From NCBI GenBank assembly GCA_963575745.1, contig CAUYUJ010019886.1, positions 38,501 through 102,500 of the forward strand: 64,000 nucleotides of DNA, given 5' to 3'. The notes under the pieces were generated by a model, which was given only the letters and a program-made list of their open reading frames with translations, was not told the DNA's origin and made no database searches. The stretch's first letter is position 1, and every line of letters starts with the position of its first letter. Origin of the DNA: Prorocentrum cordatum (Eukaryota; Sar; Dinophyceae; Prorocentrales; Prorocentraceae). Of the stretch, positions 22,330 to 31,642 are shown in pieces. The position numbers were made by a program, and so were the translations under genes.

Positions 22330-23340
22330 AATGCGGTGCAAATCGTTCGGCGATTCGGAGCCCTCTTGGACCTTCTTGGGCGCCTCTCGGGGCCCTCTTG
22401 GATCGCTCTGGGGCGCCCGAAAGCCGCGCCCGGGAGGAACACCATCCCTGGCCCGACCCTGCCGGGGACCTGGCCGGGGTATTTTGCGTCTGGGGACCCC
22501 GCAGGGGCCGCCCCGCGCGCGCGAAGTCGAAACATTGTCAAGCAGTTACCGGAGATCTTAGCACGCCTCTGACCGTGCCTGGGTGGTGGGTCAGAGGCCT
22601 CATGGGTGTTGGCGGGGCTCTTACGGTTGGCCTCTCGGGGGCCTCTGGGAGGCAGTTCTGAAGCCACTTGAGGGCCGTGTTGGGGCCTGCTGGGGACCTC
22701 TTGGGACTTCTTGGGGGCCCCTTGGGGCCTCTTGAGGGCCTCTTGGGGCCTCCTGGGGGCCTCTTGGGGCTGAAGGCTGGCCTTTTCGGTTCCTGATCCC
22801 TTTCGTGGGCCCCTCTTGGGGTCGTTTTGGGGCCCTTTTGGGCCGTCTGGGGTGGGCTGTCTTCTGCTATCTTGGGCCGTCTTGGGGCGCTTCTTGGGCC
22901 GTCTTAGGACCCCCTTGGGCTCTCTTGGGCCCGTCTTGGGGGCGTGTCGGGCCGTCTGGGGACGATGTTTGAAGCCTCTGGGGCAGGTCTGGACGCTGTG
23001 AACCCCCAAACGTCGTACATGCAACAAATGCATTTTTTCCGAAAGCAATGAGGCGATTTTCGGTTGTTGGGGCCCTCTTGGAGCCTCTTGAGGCTCTCTT
23101 GGGGCTTCTTCGCGGCCTCTGGGGCCATCTGAGACCATCTGGGCCGTCTTGGAACGATCTTTCGGGGACTCGGGGCCTGCTGGGCCGTGTAGTGGGCGTC
23201 CCGGCGCCCTCTTGGCGCGCTCCTGGAGCGCCTTGGGGGAGTCAGCCGGGCATCGCCCGGGCATCAGCCGGGGTACTTCTCGTCCAGGTGTCCCTAGGGG
23301 CCGCTCTGCGCGCGCGCACTAGAAATACTATGAACCTGTG
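22330..23340. repeat. CTTGGGGCC-type low-complexity DNA
   Basis: Irregular repeats of CTCTTGGGGCC, GGCCGTCTTGGG and similar. A minus-strand frame of 329 codons is open across it, rich in Pro, Arg and Lys. I regard it as a by-product and see no gene. Confidence 0.6.
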
Positions 23341-23369
23341 ACCAGGGATCTTAGCACGCCTCTGGCCTG

Positions 23370-23890
23370 TTGGGCTGGCGAATCCCTGGTAGATTGACGC
23401 TTCAGAGGCCCGCCTGCTCGACCCGGCCGTCCGGGCCCGCCCACCACACCTGCCGGTTGGGGTCCGCCCGCCCGACGCGCCGGTCTGGTTCTGCCGCTTG
23501 CGGTATCGCTCGCCTCGCGATTCATGTTAGATTGGCGCTTCAGAGGCCCGCCTGCTCTGCTCGACCCGGCCGTCGGGGCCCGCCTGCTCGACCTGCCCGT
23601 TTGGATCCGCCCGCCCGGCCCGTCCGTCTGGTTTGGCCGCTTGCATTCCTGCTCCCGTGTCTGCAGAGCTCACATGTGTTCCAGCCTTCTCACTGCCCGT
23701 TGTCTCTTCCCTTCTTCCTGCCTTCTCCCGTGTCAAGGGCTGCGCCAACTATACGTGGCAGGTACGGAAGGTATACGCCCAGGGGGGGCCCGATCTAATA
23801 CGACGAGGTCGGGTGTCTAGGGTGCGGGGTATACGTTGAGTGACACACGAGCATATATAAACGAACAGCTTTGAAATTATTTCATTCACA
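23370..23890 (+). repeat. F5 partial unit 8 (tail half)
   Basis: Begins in the TTCAGAGGCCCGCCTGCTCG segment, which is duplicated at 23400 and 23538. It continues through AAGGGCTGCGCCAAC at 23735 and the GCAGGTACGGAAG core to about 23890. Confidence 0.7.
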
Positions 23891-24719
23891 CTGTTGAATA
23901 ATAGGTGTTGTTATTCTCCCTGGCCCAGTACACCTAGTGATTTTCTATTCCAGCGTTCGTCCCAGGGTCCGCATACTTTCTTTTATCAGGAACAGACTTG
24001 GTCCTCAAATTGTTCTCGCGTGGTACCTGCTGACAATGTATTGCGGCGCCTTGTCCACAAGACTCAGGAGTCACGCTCTCTCGTTGCATTTCCGCACGAT
24101 TTACTTTCGATTCGCGCTATTGCTCGAAACTTCCTCGTGACTCACGTTCGATTTACGCTTCAGCGACCAGCCCGCTCGTCCCGGCCGTCTGGGCCCGCCT
24201 TCCCGACACGCCCGTCAGGGTCTACCCGCCCGATCTGCCCATCTGGTTCTGCCACGTTCTTTCTGCTCCGAGCCCTTTCTCGCTGATCTCCCTCGTGCTC
24301 CATTCTCGGGCCGAACGAAAGGGGGGGATAGGGAAAGGGGGGGGGGGAACGACATCTGCTGCATGCAGCTGGTTTCGGCCTCGCCGCCGGGCCCATTCCT
24401 CGATACACGGGCGCCTCCCGGCGCCGGGAGGCGCTTGGAAAGTCAGCTACGTGAGTTGATTCTCTATCCTACCCTTTGCTATCCCCCTTTCGTTCCCCCC
24501 GGCATTCTTCTCTCTCCCCCTTCCATCCGTCGTCTCTTCCCCCGCTTTAGGGGCTGTACTAAATCCACGTGGCAGGGAAGAAAGATATACTCCCAAGGGG
24601 GACGATCGAAGACGAAGAGGGAGAGCACCGAGGATTTAGGATACGCGTGTTGAATTGCACGCGAGCAGGTAAGAGCGAACAGTCTTGAACTTAGTATTGT
24701 TGTGTGTTGTTGTTGTTGT

Positions 24720-24760
<41 letters not shown>

Positions 24761-24893
24761 TTGTTGTTGTTGTTGTTGTTGCTGTTGTTGTTGTTGTTGC
24801 TGTTGTTGATGCTGCTGCTGCTGCTGTTGTTGTTGTTGTTGTTGTTGTTGTTATTGTTATTGTTGTTGTTGTTGGTGTTTTTGTTGTTGTTGC

Positions 24894-24935
<42 letters not shown>

Positions 24936-24937
24936 CG
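23890..24937 (+). repeat. F5 unit 9 plus a long (TTG)n tract
   Basis: Unit 9 runs to about 24690 with its GGGGCTGTAC core at 24550. A 240-bp (TTG/TGC)n tract follows (24697-24937). Short CGCGACCCA repeats then run to about 25050. Confidence 0.75.
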
Positions 24938-25050
24938 CCCTCGCCCGCGACCCACTCCGCGACCCACCCCGCAACCAATCCCGAGACAAACCCCGCGACC
25001 TATCCGCAACCCATTCGCGACCCACCCCCCGCGACCCACCCACACTGCTT

Positions 25051-25600
25051 TGACGAATATCTTCGCCTGAGGTGGGCTCGGTGTGCAATGTGTTTAGAAA
25101 TCGGCGCCTGCGGCGGGCGTCTTCATAGCCTCGCAGACTGCCGCCGGCCCCGCCGACCCCTCACTCTTATCCACAACTGCGGGGGACTTTTTCGGGCGAA
25201 GGACCCAGTCACATGCAACTGCGTGTGAGTACCGCAAGGCAGGTGAGAACATCGGCAGCGACATCCAAGGCGACGACGGATGGGCGGGATGGAACAACCG
25301 TGGGATACTTCTATCGAGTACGCTTTCTGCCGAACCTGTCCGGTCGGAGTGTCAGGGCCACTGTGTGTGTCCGCCCACAGGGTCACACCCCGACTGACGC
25401 ACACAAAGCCCTTCGAGGCGAAGGACCGCAGCCACGACCGTGAAGCACGGTCATGTTCAAAAACGCCTCCGCCTCTTCCTCGTCGTTGTCCCCTCCTCCT
25501 CCTCCTCCTCCTCCTCCTCGTCCGCCTCGCTCCCTCTCCTCCTCCTGTCCCCTCCTGTTAGACATGATAGCTCAAATCTAGCTCACTCTAGACCCCCTAG
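25051..25600. other. no recognised gene
   Basis: Mixed GC-rich sequence with a short (CTC)n tract at 25490-25520. Open frames here show no recognisable domain. Confidence 0.4.
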
Positions 25601-25604
25601 GAGC

Positions 25605-25855
25605 CACTGGGGCCTTCGGTGGAGCTCCCGTATGGGGCCAGGACTCGTAGGAGGGGTTTGCCGACATGGGCGCGGACACGTATCCGAGCTTTGCCACCAG
25701 GGCTTTCGGTGGAGCTCCCCGTGGGGCCACGAATCGTGGGAGGGGTGTGCCGACATGGCCGCGGGCACGTCTCCGAACTCTGCCACCGGTGCCTTCGGTG
25801 GAGCTCCCCGTGGGGCCCCGAAACGTGCTAGGGGTGTTCCGAAATGGGCCTGGTG
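25605..25855 (+). repeat. ~90-bp tandem repeat, 2.7 units
   Basis: TTCGGTGGAGCTCCC recurs at 25616, 25709 and 25796, followed each time by TGGGGCC and, in two units, by GCCGACATGG. Unit lengths are near multiples of three, so the frames remain open. Confidence 0.85.
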
Positions 25856-25867
25856 AGGGCAGGTGCG

Positions 25868-26115
25868 AGGAGGAGGAGGAGGAGGAGGAGGAGGAGGAGG
25901 AGGAAGAGGAGGAGGACGAGGAGAAGGAGGAGGAGGAGGACGAGGAGGAGGACGAGGAGGGTGAGGACGAGGATGATGAGGGAGGAGGAGGAGGAGGAGG
26001 AGGAGGAGGAGGAGGAGGAGGAGGAGGAGGAGGAGGATGAGGAGGAGGACGAGGAGGAGGAGGAGGAGGAGGAGGACGAGGAGGAGGAGAAGGAGGAGGA
26101 GGAGGAGGAGCTGGG
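25868..26115 (+). repeat. (GAG)n purine tract
   Basis: About 245 bases of nearly pure GAG/GAC triplets on the plus strand. Confidence 0.95.
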
Positions 26116-26252
26116 GCAGCGGGAGGCGAGACGCGCCCCGCCAGCTGGCGGGGGCAGGCGGGAGGAGGTCGTGCGGACGCGGGGCGCTGCGGATTCAGAG
26201 CGAGGACCCATCGCCGCATGGTGCCTGGGAGCGGCGCATCCGAGAAGGCAAA

Positions 26253-26561
26253 GGTACCCATACCAGGGCTGGACCCAAACGGTGTTTTTGGTGACTTCGT
26301 GGGCCGTTTTCGCTTCGACTCCGTTTTGCGGTACAGGCGGCTTCGAGACAAAAGCGAGGGAGAAACCAAGACGAACACGAAGAACGCCGCTCAGGTTCAG
26401 CCCTGACCCGTACCTCTACCCTCCTCTCGTCTTCCCCTTCTTGGGCCTCCTGGGAGAGCCTCGTCGCCACCAATCGGCTTCGCCTCGACACGTCCTGGGC
26501 CTCCGGCAGAGGTCCGGGGAGCGCGGCACCGGTACTTTTTTTTTGCGTCTCCCCGGTGCAG
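26253..26561 (+). mobile_element. F10 element, copy 2, split by an F8 insertion
   Basis: Starts AAAG|GTACCCATACC and ends in a pyrimidine tract plus GGTGCAG at 26561, parallel to the donor and acceptor sides of intron 3 of the 7.3 kb gene. The body after 26407 (CCTCGTCGCCACC, TTCGCCTCGA) is similar to that intron. An F8 element sits after the first dozen bases. This may be an intron of a gene I could not reconstruct. Confidence 0.65.
26265..26406 (+). mobile_element. F8 TIR element, copy 1, nested in F10
   Basis: 142 bp with inverted ends AGGGCTGGACC and GGTTCAGCCCT. The flanks CCCATACC (26257-26264) and CCCGTACC (26407-26414) match at 7 of 8 bases, which is a convincing worn 8-bp target duplication. 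Copy 2 at 36840-36982 is 143 bp. Confidence 0.8.
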
Positions 26562-26892
26562 CGTCGCCGCCTTTTCCTCGCGGCATGGTCGTTGTGGCGT
26601 CGACGCTGCACGCGGCGTGGCAGGAGTGGGGCGGGGCGCGCATCCAGCGGTCGCCCTCGCCTTGGCGCCGCGCTCACTGCTCCTGAGGATGGGGCTCCCG
26701 CGCGGGCGCGGCGCGCAGTGTGTCTCTCGCCACTCCATCGACACGCGAGCGGACGAACGTGTCGCTCTCGCCCGCCTCGGCGCGGCGCGGCGCGCCTCTC
26801 GTCGCGCCTGCCGCTCGTGGCCCGAGCCACGTCGCAGCCCGCTCGCGCGACTCGCCTCGTCATCGAGCGGCCCCCCCGCTCGACTCTCGCGG

Positions 26893-29842
26893 ATGTTCGC
26901 CGCCGGAGACGACCACACGGTGCTGCTCAGGTCGAAGAAGGAACAAAAACACGAACATCATCTTGTGGCGCTCCGCGCAGATCTCTTGGATCCGCGCTGG
27001 GCCCCCCCTGGTGCGCTCCGCGCGCCAAAGAGGAGTGTCCAGCGCAGATCTAAGAAATCCGCGCGGAGAACCAAAGGTTTATGTTTATGTTTTTTCCCTT
27101 TTCCTAGTAGGAGCGATGGCACCGCGGTGGCCTGCGGCGAGAACCTTCGTGGTCAGTGCGACATTCCCGCGCTGGTCGCCGACTTGAGCTATCATCAAGT
27201 TGCCGCCGGAGGGGCACACACGGTGCTGGTCCAGAGCGACGGCACCGCGGTGGCCTGCGGCTGGAACGATTTTCTGCAGTGCGACCTTCCCGCGCTGGCC
27301 GCCGACCTGAGCTATTTGCAAGTTGCTGCCGGAGAAGCCTTCACGGTGCTGCTCAGGAGCGATGGCGCTGCGGTGGCTTGCGGCCGGAACTGTACGGGTC
27401 AGTGCGACCTCCCCCCGCTGGCCGCCGACCTGAGTTACACGCAAGTGGCTGCCGGGAAGGACCACACCGTTCTGCTCAGGAGTGATGGCATTGCGGTGGC
27501 CTGCGGCCAGAACGGTGACGGTCAGTGCGACCTCCCCGCGCTGGCTGCCGGCCTGAGCTACACGCAAGTTGCCGCCGCAAGGTGTCACACGGTCCTGCTC
27601 AGGAGCGATGGTGCCGCTGTGGCTTGCGGCCAGAGAGGTCAGAGACAGTGTGACATCCCCGCGCTGGTCCCCAACCTGAGCTATGATGGTGGCCTTCGGC
27701 GTGTGCCGCCGACCTGGGGCGCTCCCAGCGCAATCACACACGGGCCGAACGAGTCTTGTGGTGTTCTTGGCGCGTGGCCATTGTGTGGGTGTTTCGGGAC
27801 TCCCTGGAGTGTCGGTCAGCGTAGGCTCCAAGGAGATCAGAAGACTGAAATGAAGTGGACAAGGGTGGACTGAAGTAGGCTGGACTGGAGTAGACTGAAC
27901 TGGACTGGGTGGACTCTGCTCCGCTCTGCTCTCCTCTACTCTACTCTGGCCGGCTCTATTCTAACATCTACCCTACTCCACTCTACTCCCCCCACCCTAC
28001 TCTACTCTACTCTACTCTACCCTACTCTACTCTCCTCTCCTCTACTCTACTCTACTCTACTCTGGCCGGCTCTATTCTAACATCTACCCTACTCCACTCT
28101 ACTCCCCCCACCCTACTCTACTCTACTCTACTCTACTCTACTCTACTCTACTCTACTCTACTCTACTCTACTCTACTCTACTCTACTCTACTCTACTGCT
28201 CTGTTCTGCTCTGCCCTACTCTGCGCTGCTCTACTCTACCCACTAGTGGAGCAGGAGCTTCGCCTTGAGCCCCACTGATTCTTGTAGAACTCACACGTCG
28301 ATCAGCGGATTTGCAAGTAGCTGCAGGGGGAGACCACACGGTGCTGCTCAGGAGCGATGGCACCGCGGTGGCCTGCGGCCGGAGCAATTTTGGTCAGTGC
28401 CACCTCATCCCGGTGCTTCGTGCCGACCTGAGCTATACGCAGGTTGCTGCCGGAAGAGACCACACGGTGCTGCTCAGGAGCGATGGCACCGCGGTGGCGT
28501 GCGGTTTGCCTGATGATGGTCGGTGCGACCTCCCCGGGCTGGCCGCCGGCCTGACTTACACACCTCATTTGCTGCCGGCGCTCCGCCGCCGTACTCTGCC
28601 CACATCCACCGCCTCGGAGTCGTGCCCCGAGCTCTCGAGGAGCCCTCGGGACGCGGCCCCGCGGCAGTGGATGGATGGTCGCGGTCTGGCGGCGCAGGCG
28701 GTGTTCCTGCAGGCGCTGCTCGACGGCGACGCGGTGCGCTTCGTGACGCTCGGCGGGGCGGAGCTCGCCAGAATCAGGGCGGACCCGGCCGCGCGCCTCG
28801 CGGACCTCTCGGAGGAGGGCCAGTCGAGATTCGGGGAAGAAAAACGCCATAGACGTAAGCTTTTGGCGCTCCGCGCGGGTTCCGTGGATCCGCGCTGGGC
28901 CCCCTGGCGGCGCCTCTGGCGCCGTCCCTGGCGCGCTCCGCGCGCCAGGGGGTGGTGGTCCGGCACGGATCCAAGGGATCCGCGCGGAGCGCAAAACGTT
29001 TACGTTGATGCCGTTTTTCTCCTTCTGAAGATAGCAGCGGTTCTCCCGCCCAGCAGTCCAGGTCCGCTCGAAAGTGGTCCCCTGGCCCCTCCTGGGGTCC
29101 AACCCGCTTCGTGGTTCGACATGGACCCGTCCTGGGGCCCTCGTGCATTCTGTGCTCGACGTATGATGTTCCAATCGACTTTAGCCTTGACCACCAGAAA
29201 GAATTTCCGAGCGTCAGGAAAGCACCGAAACTGCAGTATGTCCACGTGTCGGGCCTTGGGAGCCGATATTCGTTCGACACTGCTTCGATACTTTTCTGGG
29301 TGCTCGAATTTTTTTTCTGGGATGTGGTCCGTAAGTACGATGGGAGCAACACAAGCATTGCTGTGAAAAAGGAAGCAAGAGATGCCTCCCCAAGAGGAGG
29401 AGGAGGAGGAGGAGGAGGAGGAGGAGGAGGAGGAGGAGGAGGAGGAGGAGGAGGAGGAGGGAGGAGGGAGGAGGGAGGAGGGAGGAGGGAGGAGGGAGGC
29501 GGAGGGAGGAGGAGGAGGAGGGGGAGGAGGGGAGGCGGGAGGAGGATGGGCGCAACACAGTGCTCGCCACGGATGTCCCGCCGGGGCGGCGGGAGGCGCC
29601 TCTCGCAGGGAGCCCGGCAGGCCCCCCCCGGAGCACGCCGAGGGCCGCCCGCGCGCCGCGCTGTCGCCTCGCCGGGCCCTCCTCCGAGCCTCTGCGGCCA
29701 GCTGGCGGCCGAGCACCGGGCCCGCAGGCTGGGCCTCGGGGCCTGGTGCGTGGACGCGGTCCTGCCGGGGGGGCGGCCGCTCAGCGGGGGGGAGCGAAGG
29801 ACTGCCAGACGTGTCACCACCCCGACCTTCCAGGAGGGCTAG
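26893..29842 (+). CDS. RCC1-repeat (regulator of chromosome condensation-like) protein, four-exon model
   Basis: Seven RCC1-type repeats of about 41 residues each share DHTVLLRSDGTAVACG and QCDLPALAADLSYTQVAAG. Seven is the classical number for one RCC1 propeller, though these units are shorter than in RCC1 itself. Proposed exons: 26893-26930, 27111-27679, 28306 to about 28829, and 29702-29842. The first junction is precise: removing 26931-27110 restores LLRSDG. The second is probably a GC-AG intron (27680-28305); GA is possible. Past the propeller come AAQAVFLQALLDGDAVRF and, after the third intron, LAAEHRARRLGL and VDAVLPGGRPLS, a helical and beta-strand tail. Role unknown; family members include guanine-exchange and scaffold proteins. 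The true start may be upstream, since the frame stays open from 26617. Confidence 0.7.
26931..27110 (+). mobile_element. F1 introner-like element, copy 1 = intron 1 of the RCC1-like gene
   Basis: A 180-bp GT-AG intron, CTCAG|GTCGAAG to CTAGTAG|GAGCG. It cuts the conserved LLRSDG motif within its Arg codon, and splicing restores it. Internally it is a fold-back: GCGCAGATCTCTTGGATCCGC pairs with its inverted copy AGATCTAAGAAATCCGCGC, around a CGCTCCGCGCG hairpin. A pyrimidine tract precedes the acceptor. Four further F1 copies are at 28.8, 30.1, 46.9 and 62.8 kb. Its length is a multiple of three and it has no in-frame stop, so failure to splice would still give a readable protein. Confidence 0.85.
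27920..28200 (+). repeat. (CTCTA)n pentanucleotide array inside RCC1-like intron 2
   Basis: CTCTA/TACTC pentamers with a longer 117-bp duplicated segment (CTGGCCGGCTCTATTCTAAC at about 27946 and 28063). It lies between RCC1 repeats 5 and 6, in the sequence that must be spliced out. Confidence 0.9.
28830..29028 (+). mobile_element. F1 element, copy 2 (within RCC1-like intron 3)
   Basis: Starts TTCGGGGAAGAAAAACG, parallel to GTCGAAGAAGGAACAAAAAC in copy 1, and ends TCTCCTTCTGAAG. The outer arms GGCGCTCCGCGCGG and CCGCGCGGAGCGC pair. Between them are two GC hairpins, GGCGCCTCTGGCGCC and CTGGCGCGCTCCGCGCGCCAG. It begins where the RCC1-like exon 3 ends. The intron seems to extend on to about 29701, so the element may have been followed by a second insertion. 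Confidence 0.75.
29395..29545 (+). repeat. (GAG)n / (GGAGGGA)n purine tract
   Basis: GAG triplets grading into GGAGGGA units. It lies in the third intron of the RCC1-like gene model. Confidence 0.9.
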
Positions 29843-29962
29843 AAAATAGCACGCGACTCACAAACCTATCCCAGGGCTATTCTACGTCTTGGTTTTGGGC
29901 AGTTTCGTTTCGTTTTTTAGGTTTTTAGGCCTCCCGTGCTAAAAAATAGCTCTCTGGAAGGT
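29823..29962 (+). mobile_element. F14 fold-back element
   Basis: The left arm GACCTTCCAG (29823) and following GCTAGAAAATAGC are mirrored by AAAATAGCTCTCTGGAAGGTC ending at 29962. About 140 bp overall; single copy here. The proposed stop of the RCC1-like gene lies inside its left arm, so the gene's last residues may be element-derived. Confidence 0.55.
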
Positions 29963-29966
29963 CAGG

Positions 29967-30131
29967 GCACCCACCAAAGCACCCCCACCAAACCCGAAGG
30001 CCTCACTTTGCCCTCCTTTTCCAGTGGGGGGGGGTCCCGGGAACATCGAAACAACACACATGGAGCCCATACCCCCCCCCAACCCGAAATTCGGGTCTTC
30101 GGGTTGGGTTGGGGTGGTCTGGTAGGTAGTC
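29967..30131 (+). mobile_element. F3 TIR element, copy 1
   Basis: The right end CTTCGGGTTGGGTTGGGG, then GGTCTGGTAGGTAGTC, matches the right end of 58811-58989. The interior CCCGAAGGCCTCACTTTGCC and the CCCGAAATTCGGG palindrome are also shared. The left end is worn. Confidence 0.75.
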
Positions 30132-30134
30132 ATC

Positions 30135-30265
30135 GACACAGAACCACTCGGAGGTCCGCGCGGACTTCTCGGATCGGCGCCGGGGGCCCCCTTGGCGGCG
30201 CCCCCGGCGCGCGGTCCTGGCGCCGATGCGAGAAGTCCGCGCGGACCTCCGAGTTGTTCGGTGTC
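30135..30265 (+). mobile_element. F1 element, copy 3
   Basis: Two arms of about 47 bp in near-perfect inversion (GACACAGAACCACTCGGAGG on the left, CCTCCGAGTTGTTCGGTGTC on the right). They share the GTCCGCGCGGACTTCTCGGA core of the family. It abuts the F3 copy directly. Confidence 0.75.
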
Positions 30266-30347
30266 TGGCTTGCTTCGTTCCCCCGACAGCAGGGCCTCGC
30301 CGGAGGAGACGGTCGCCAGCGCCTTCGGGCCTGCTTGCGGCCTGTAA

Positions 30348-30348
<1 letters not shown>

Positions 30349-30383
<35 letters not shown>
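30349..30383 (+). repeat. (GA)n microsatellite
   Basis: About 17 GA dinucleotides. Confidence 0.9.
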
Positions 30384-30484
30384 CGGGCCTCCCAAGCGCC
30401 GCCGCTCCTGCGCCTCCTCCCCCTGCCACGCTCTCTCGCCTTCACCCCCCTGGGATGCGGTTTCATTCAGCATCGGCGCTGGTA

Positions 30485-30646
30485 TCAAGTCGGGCACGTC
30501 CCTCTACAGGAGGAGTATTCGAAAACAGTAAGAAAATAGTCGCGGGAAGATTTGTTTCGATTCTTTTTGGATATGTTTCAACATGTTTGGACTATTTTTG
30601 CATTTTTCGACCAAAACCCGCCAGCAAGAGGACATGCCCGACCTAA
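30485..30646 (+). mobile_element. F4 MITE, copy 2, with exact 8-bp target duplication
   Basis: 162 bp, AT-rich inside, bounded by TCAAGTCGGGCACGTCC and GGACATGCCCGACCTAA in inverse orientation. The 8-mer CGCTGGTA occurs immediately on both sides (30477-30484 and 30647-30654). No coding capacity. An 8-bp duplication with short inverted ends is typical of hAT-like transposons, but the superfamily is inference. Confidence 0.9.
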
Positions 30647-30721
30647 CGCTGGTACATCCGTGGTCGAACACCAACCTGACCCGGCATCTTTGTTGACTGC
30701 ATACGTTGGGCGCTGCGTAAT

Positions 30722-30868
30722 GGGGGATCATAAATGGGGGGGTGGCGAGTGTGGCCCGAAAAGGTACCCAAACGGCACCTAAACGAGCCCCCTGGGGCTT
30801 TGGAGGGGCCCGAAAGGGGCACGAAAGGGGACCTTTTCTGACCCCCCCATTTGTGACCCCCCCCCCAT
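30722..30868 (+). mobile_element. F11 fold-back element, copy 1
   Basis: GGGGGATCATAAATGGGGGGG and AAAAGGTACC on the left are mirrored by GGACCTTTTC and CCCCCCCATTTGTGACCCCC on the right. A longer relative lies at about 36594-36829. Confidence 0.6.
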
Positions 30869-31069
30869 GAAGCCACGCCCAAATGCACTCCCGCTTGATC
30901 CGAGTGTGAAGCGCTCCCCGCCCATCCCGCCCGCCCCCCCCACGGCCAGCAAGCCCCCCCAAGCGAGGCCCCGGGGGCGCCCACGGAGCTCCCGAGAGTG
31001 AGCCTTCGACGACGGCCCCGCAGGCCCTCGAGACAGCTCCAGGGACTCGCAAGACGGCCGAACAGCAAC

Positions 31070-31240
31070 AATCAGGAGGGAAAGAAACACACAGACACAA
31101 TTCATCGTCGAGTCCCAGGAAAATATGGGAAAATATGGGAATTGGGCGGGAAGACAGAAACCCAGGAAATATGGCAAAATATGGGGAATCCTGTTATTTG
31201 TGTGTATTTATTTGTGTGTCCTGGGGCCCCTTCAAACAAG
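31070..31240 (+). mobile_element. F9 introner-like element, copy 2
   Basis: 171 bp, similar end to end to intron 2 of the 7.3 kb gene (8685-8856). It lies between GCCGAACAGCAAC and ACAGCCCCGAGGGAGGCCC. The paralogous segment at about 31850 has the same outer sequence with only about 19 bases between GAACAG and GGGAGGCCC. This looks like a filled site next to a related empty site. Confidence 0.7.
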
Positions 31241-31460
31241 ACAGCCCCGAGGGAGGCCCAACAGGGCCAACTCTGGAGCGCCCCATCCCGCCCCCCCTCC
31301 GACCAGCAAGCCCCCACGAAGACCCGCAGGGGCTCCTCAGACGGCCGCAGGGACACTCCCCGGAGGCTCCCAGGAAAGCCTACCGCAGCTTCTTGGAAAC
31401 GGCTCTGGCATGTTCCTAGAAGATCCCAGTTGGTTTGAGAAAGCGACGCTCCAGAAATAA

Positions 31461-31642
31461 TCTGATGATTAGACACCAAAAACCACACCCCGCACCTCTT
31501 GGGACACATCTCGTGCGGGAGGGGTTGCAAACACAAACTGTCCAATCTAGCCGCGGACACCCAGGAACACTGTTTCTGCGACCCCTCCCGCGCCGAGCGC
31601 GTCCCAAGAGATGTGGGGTCTGGTTTGGGTCCCATCATCTTG
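31461..31642 (+). mobile_element. F17 fold-back element
   Basis: Arms of about 70-75 bp in inverted orientation, both carrying the block CTCTTGGGAC...GCGGGAGGGG...CAAACACA with substitutions. Outer ends are TGATGATTAGACACC and GGGTCCCATCATC. Single copy here. Confidence 0.65.
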
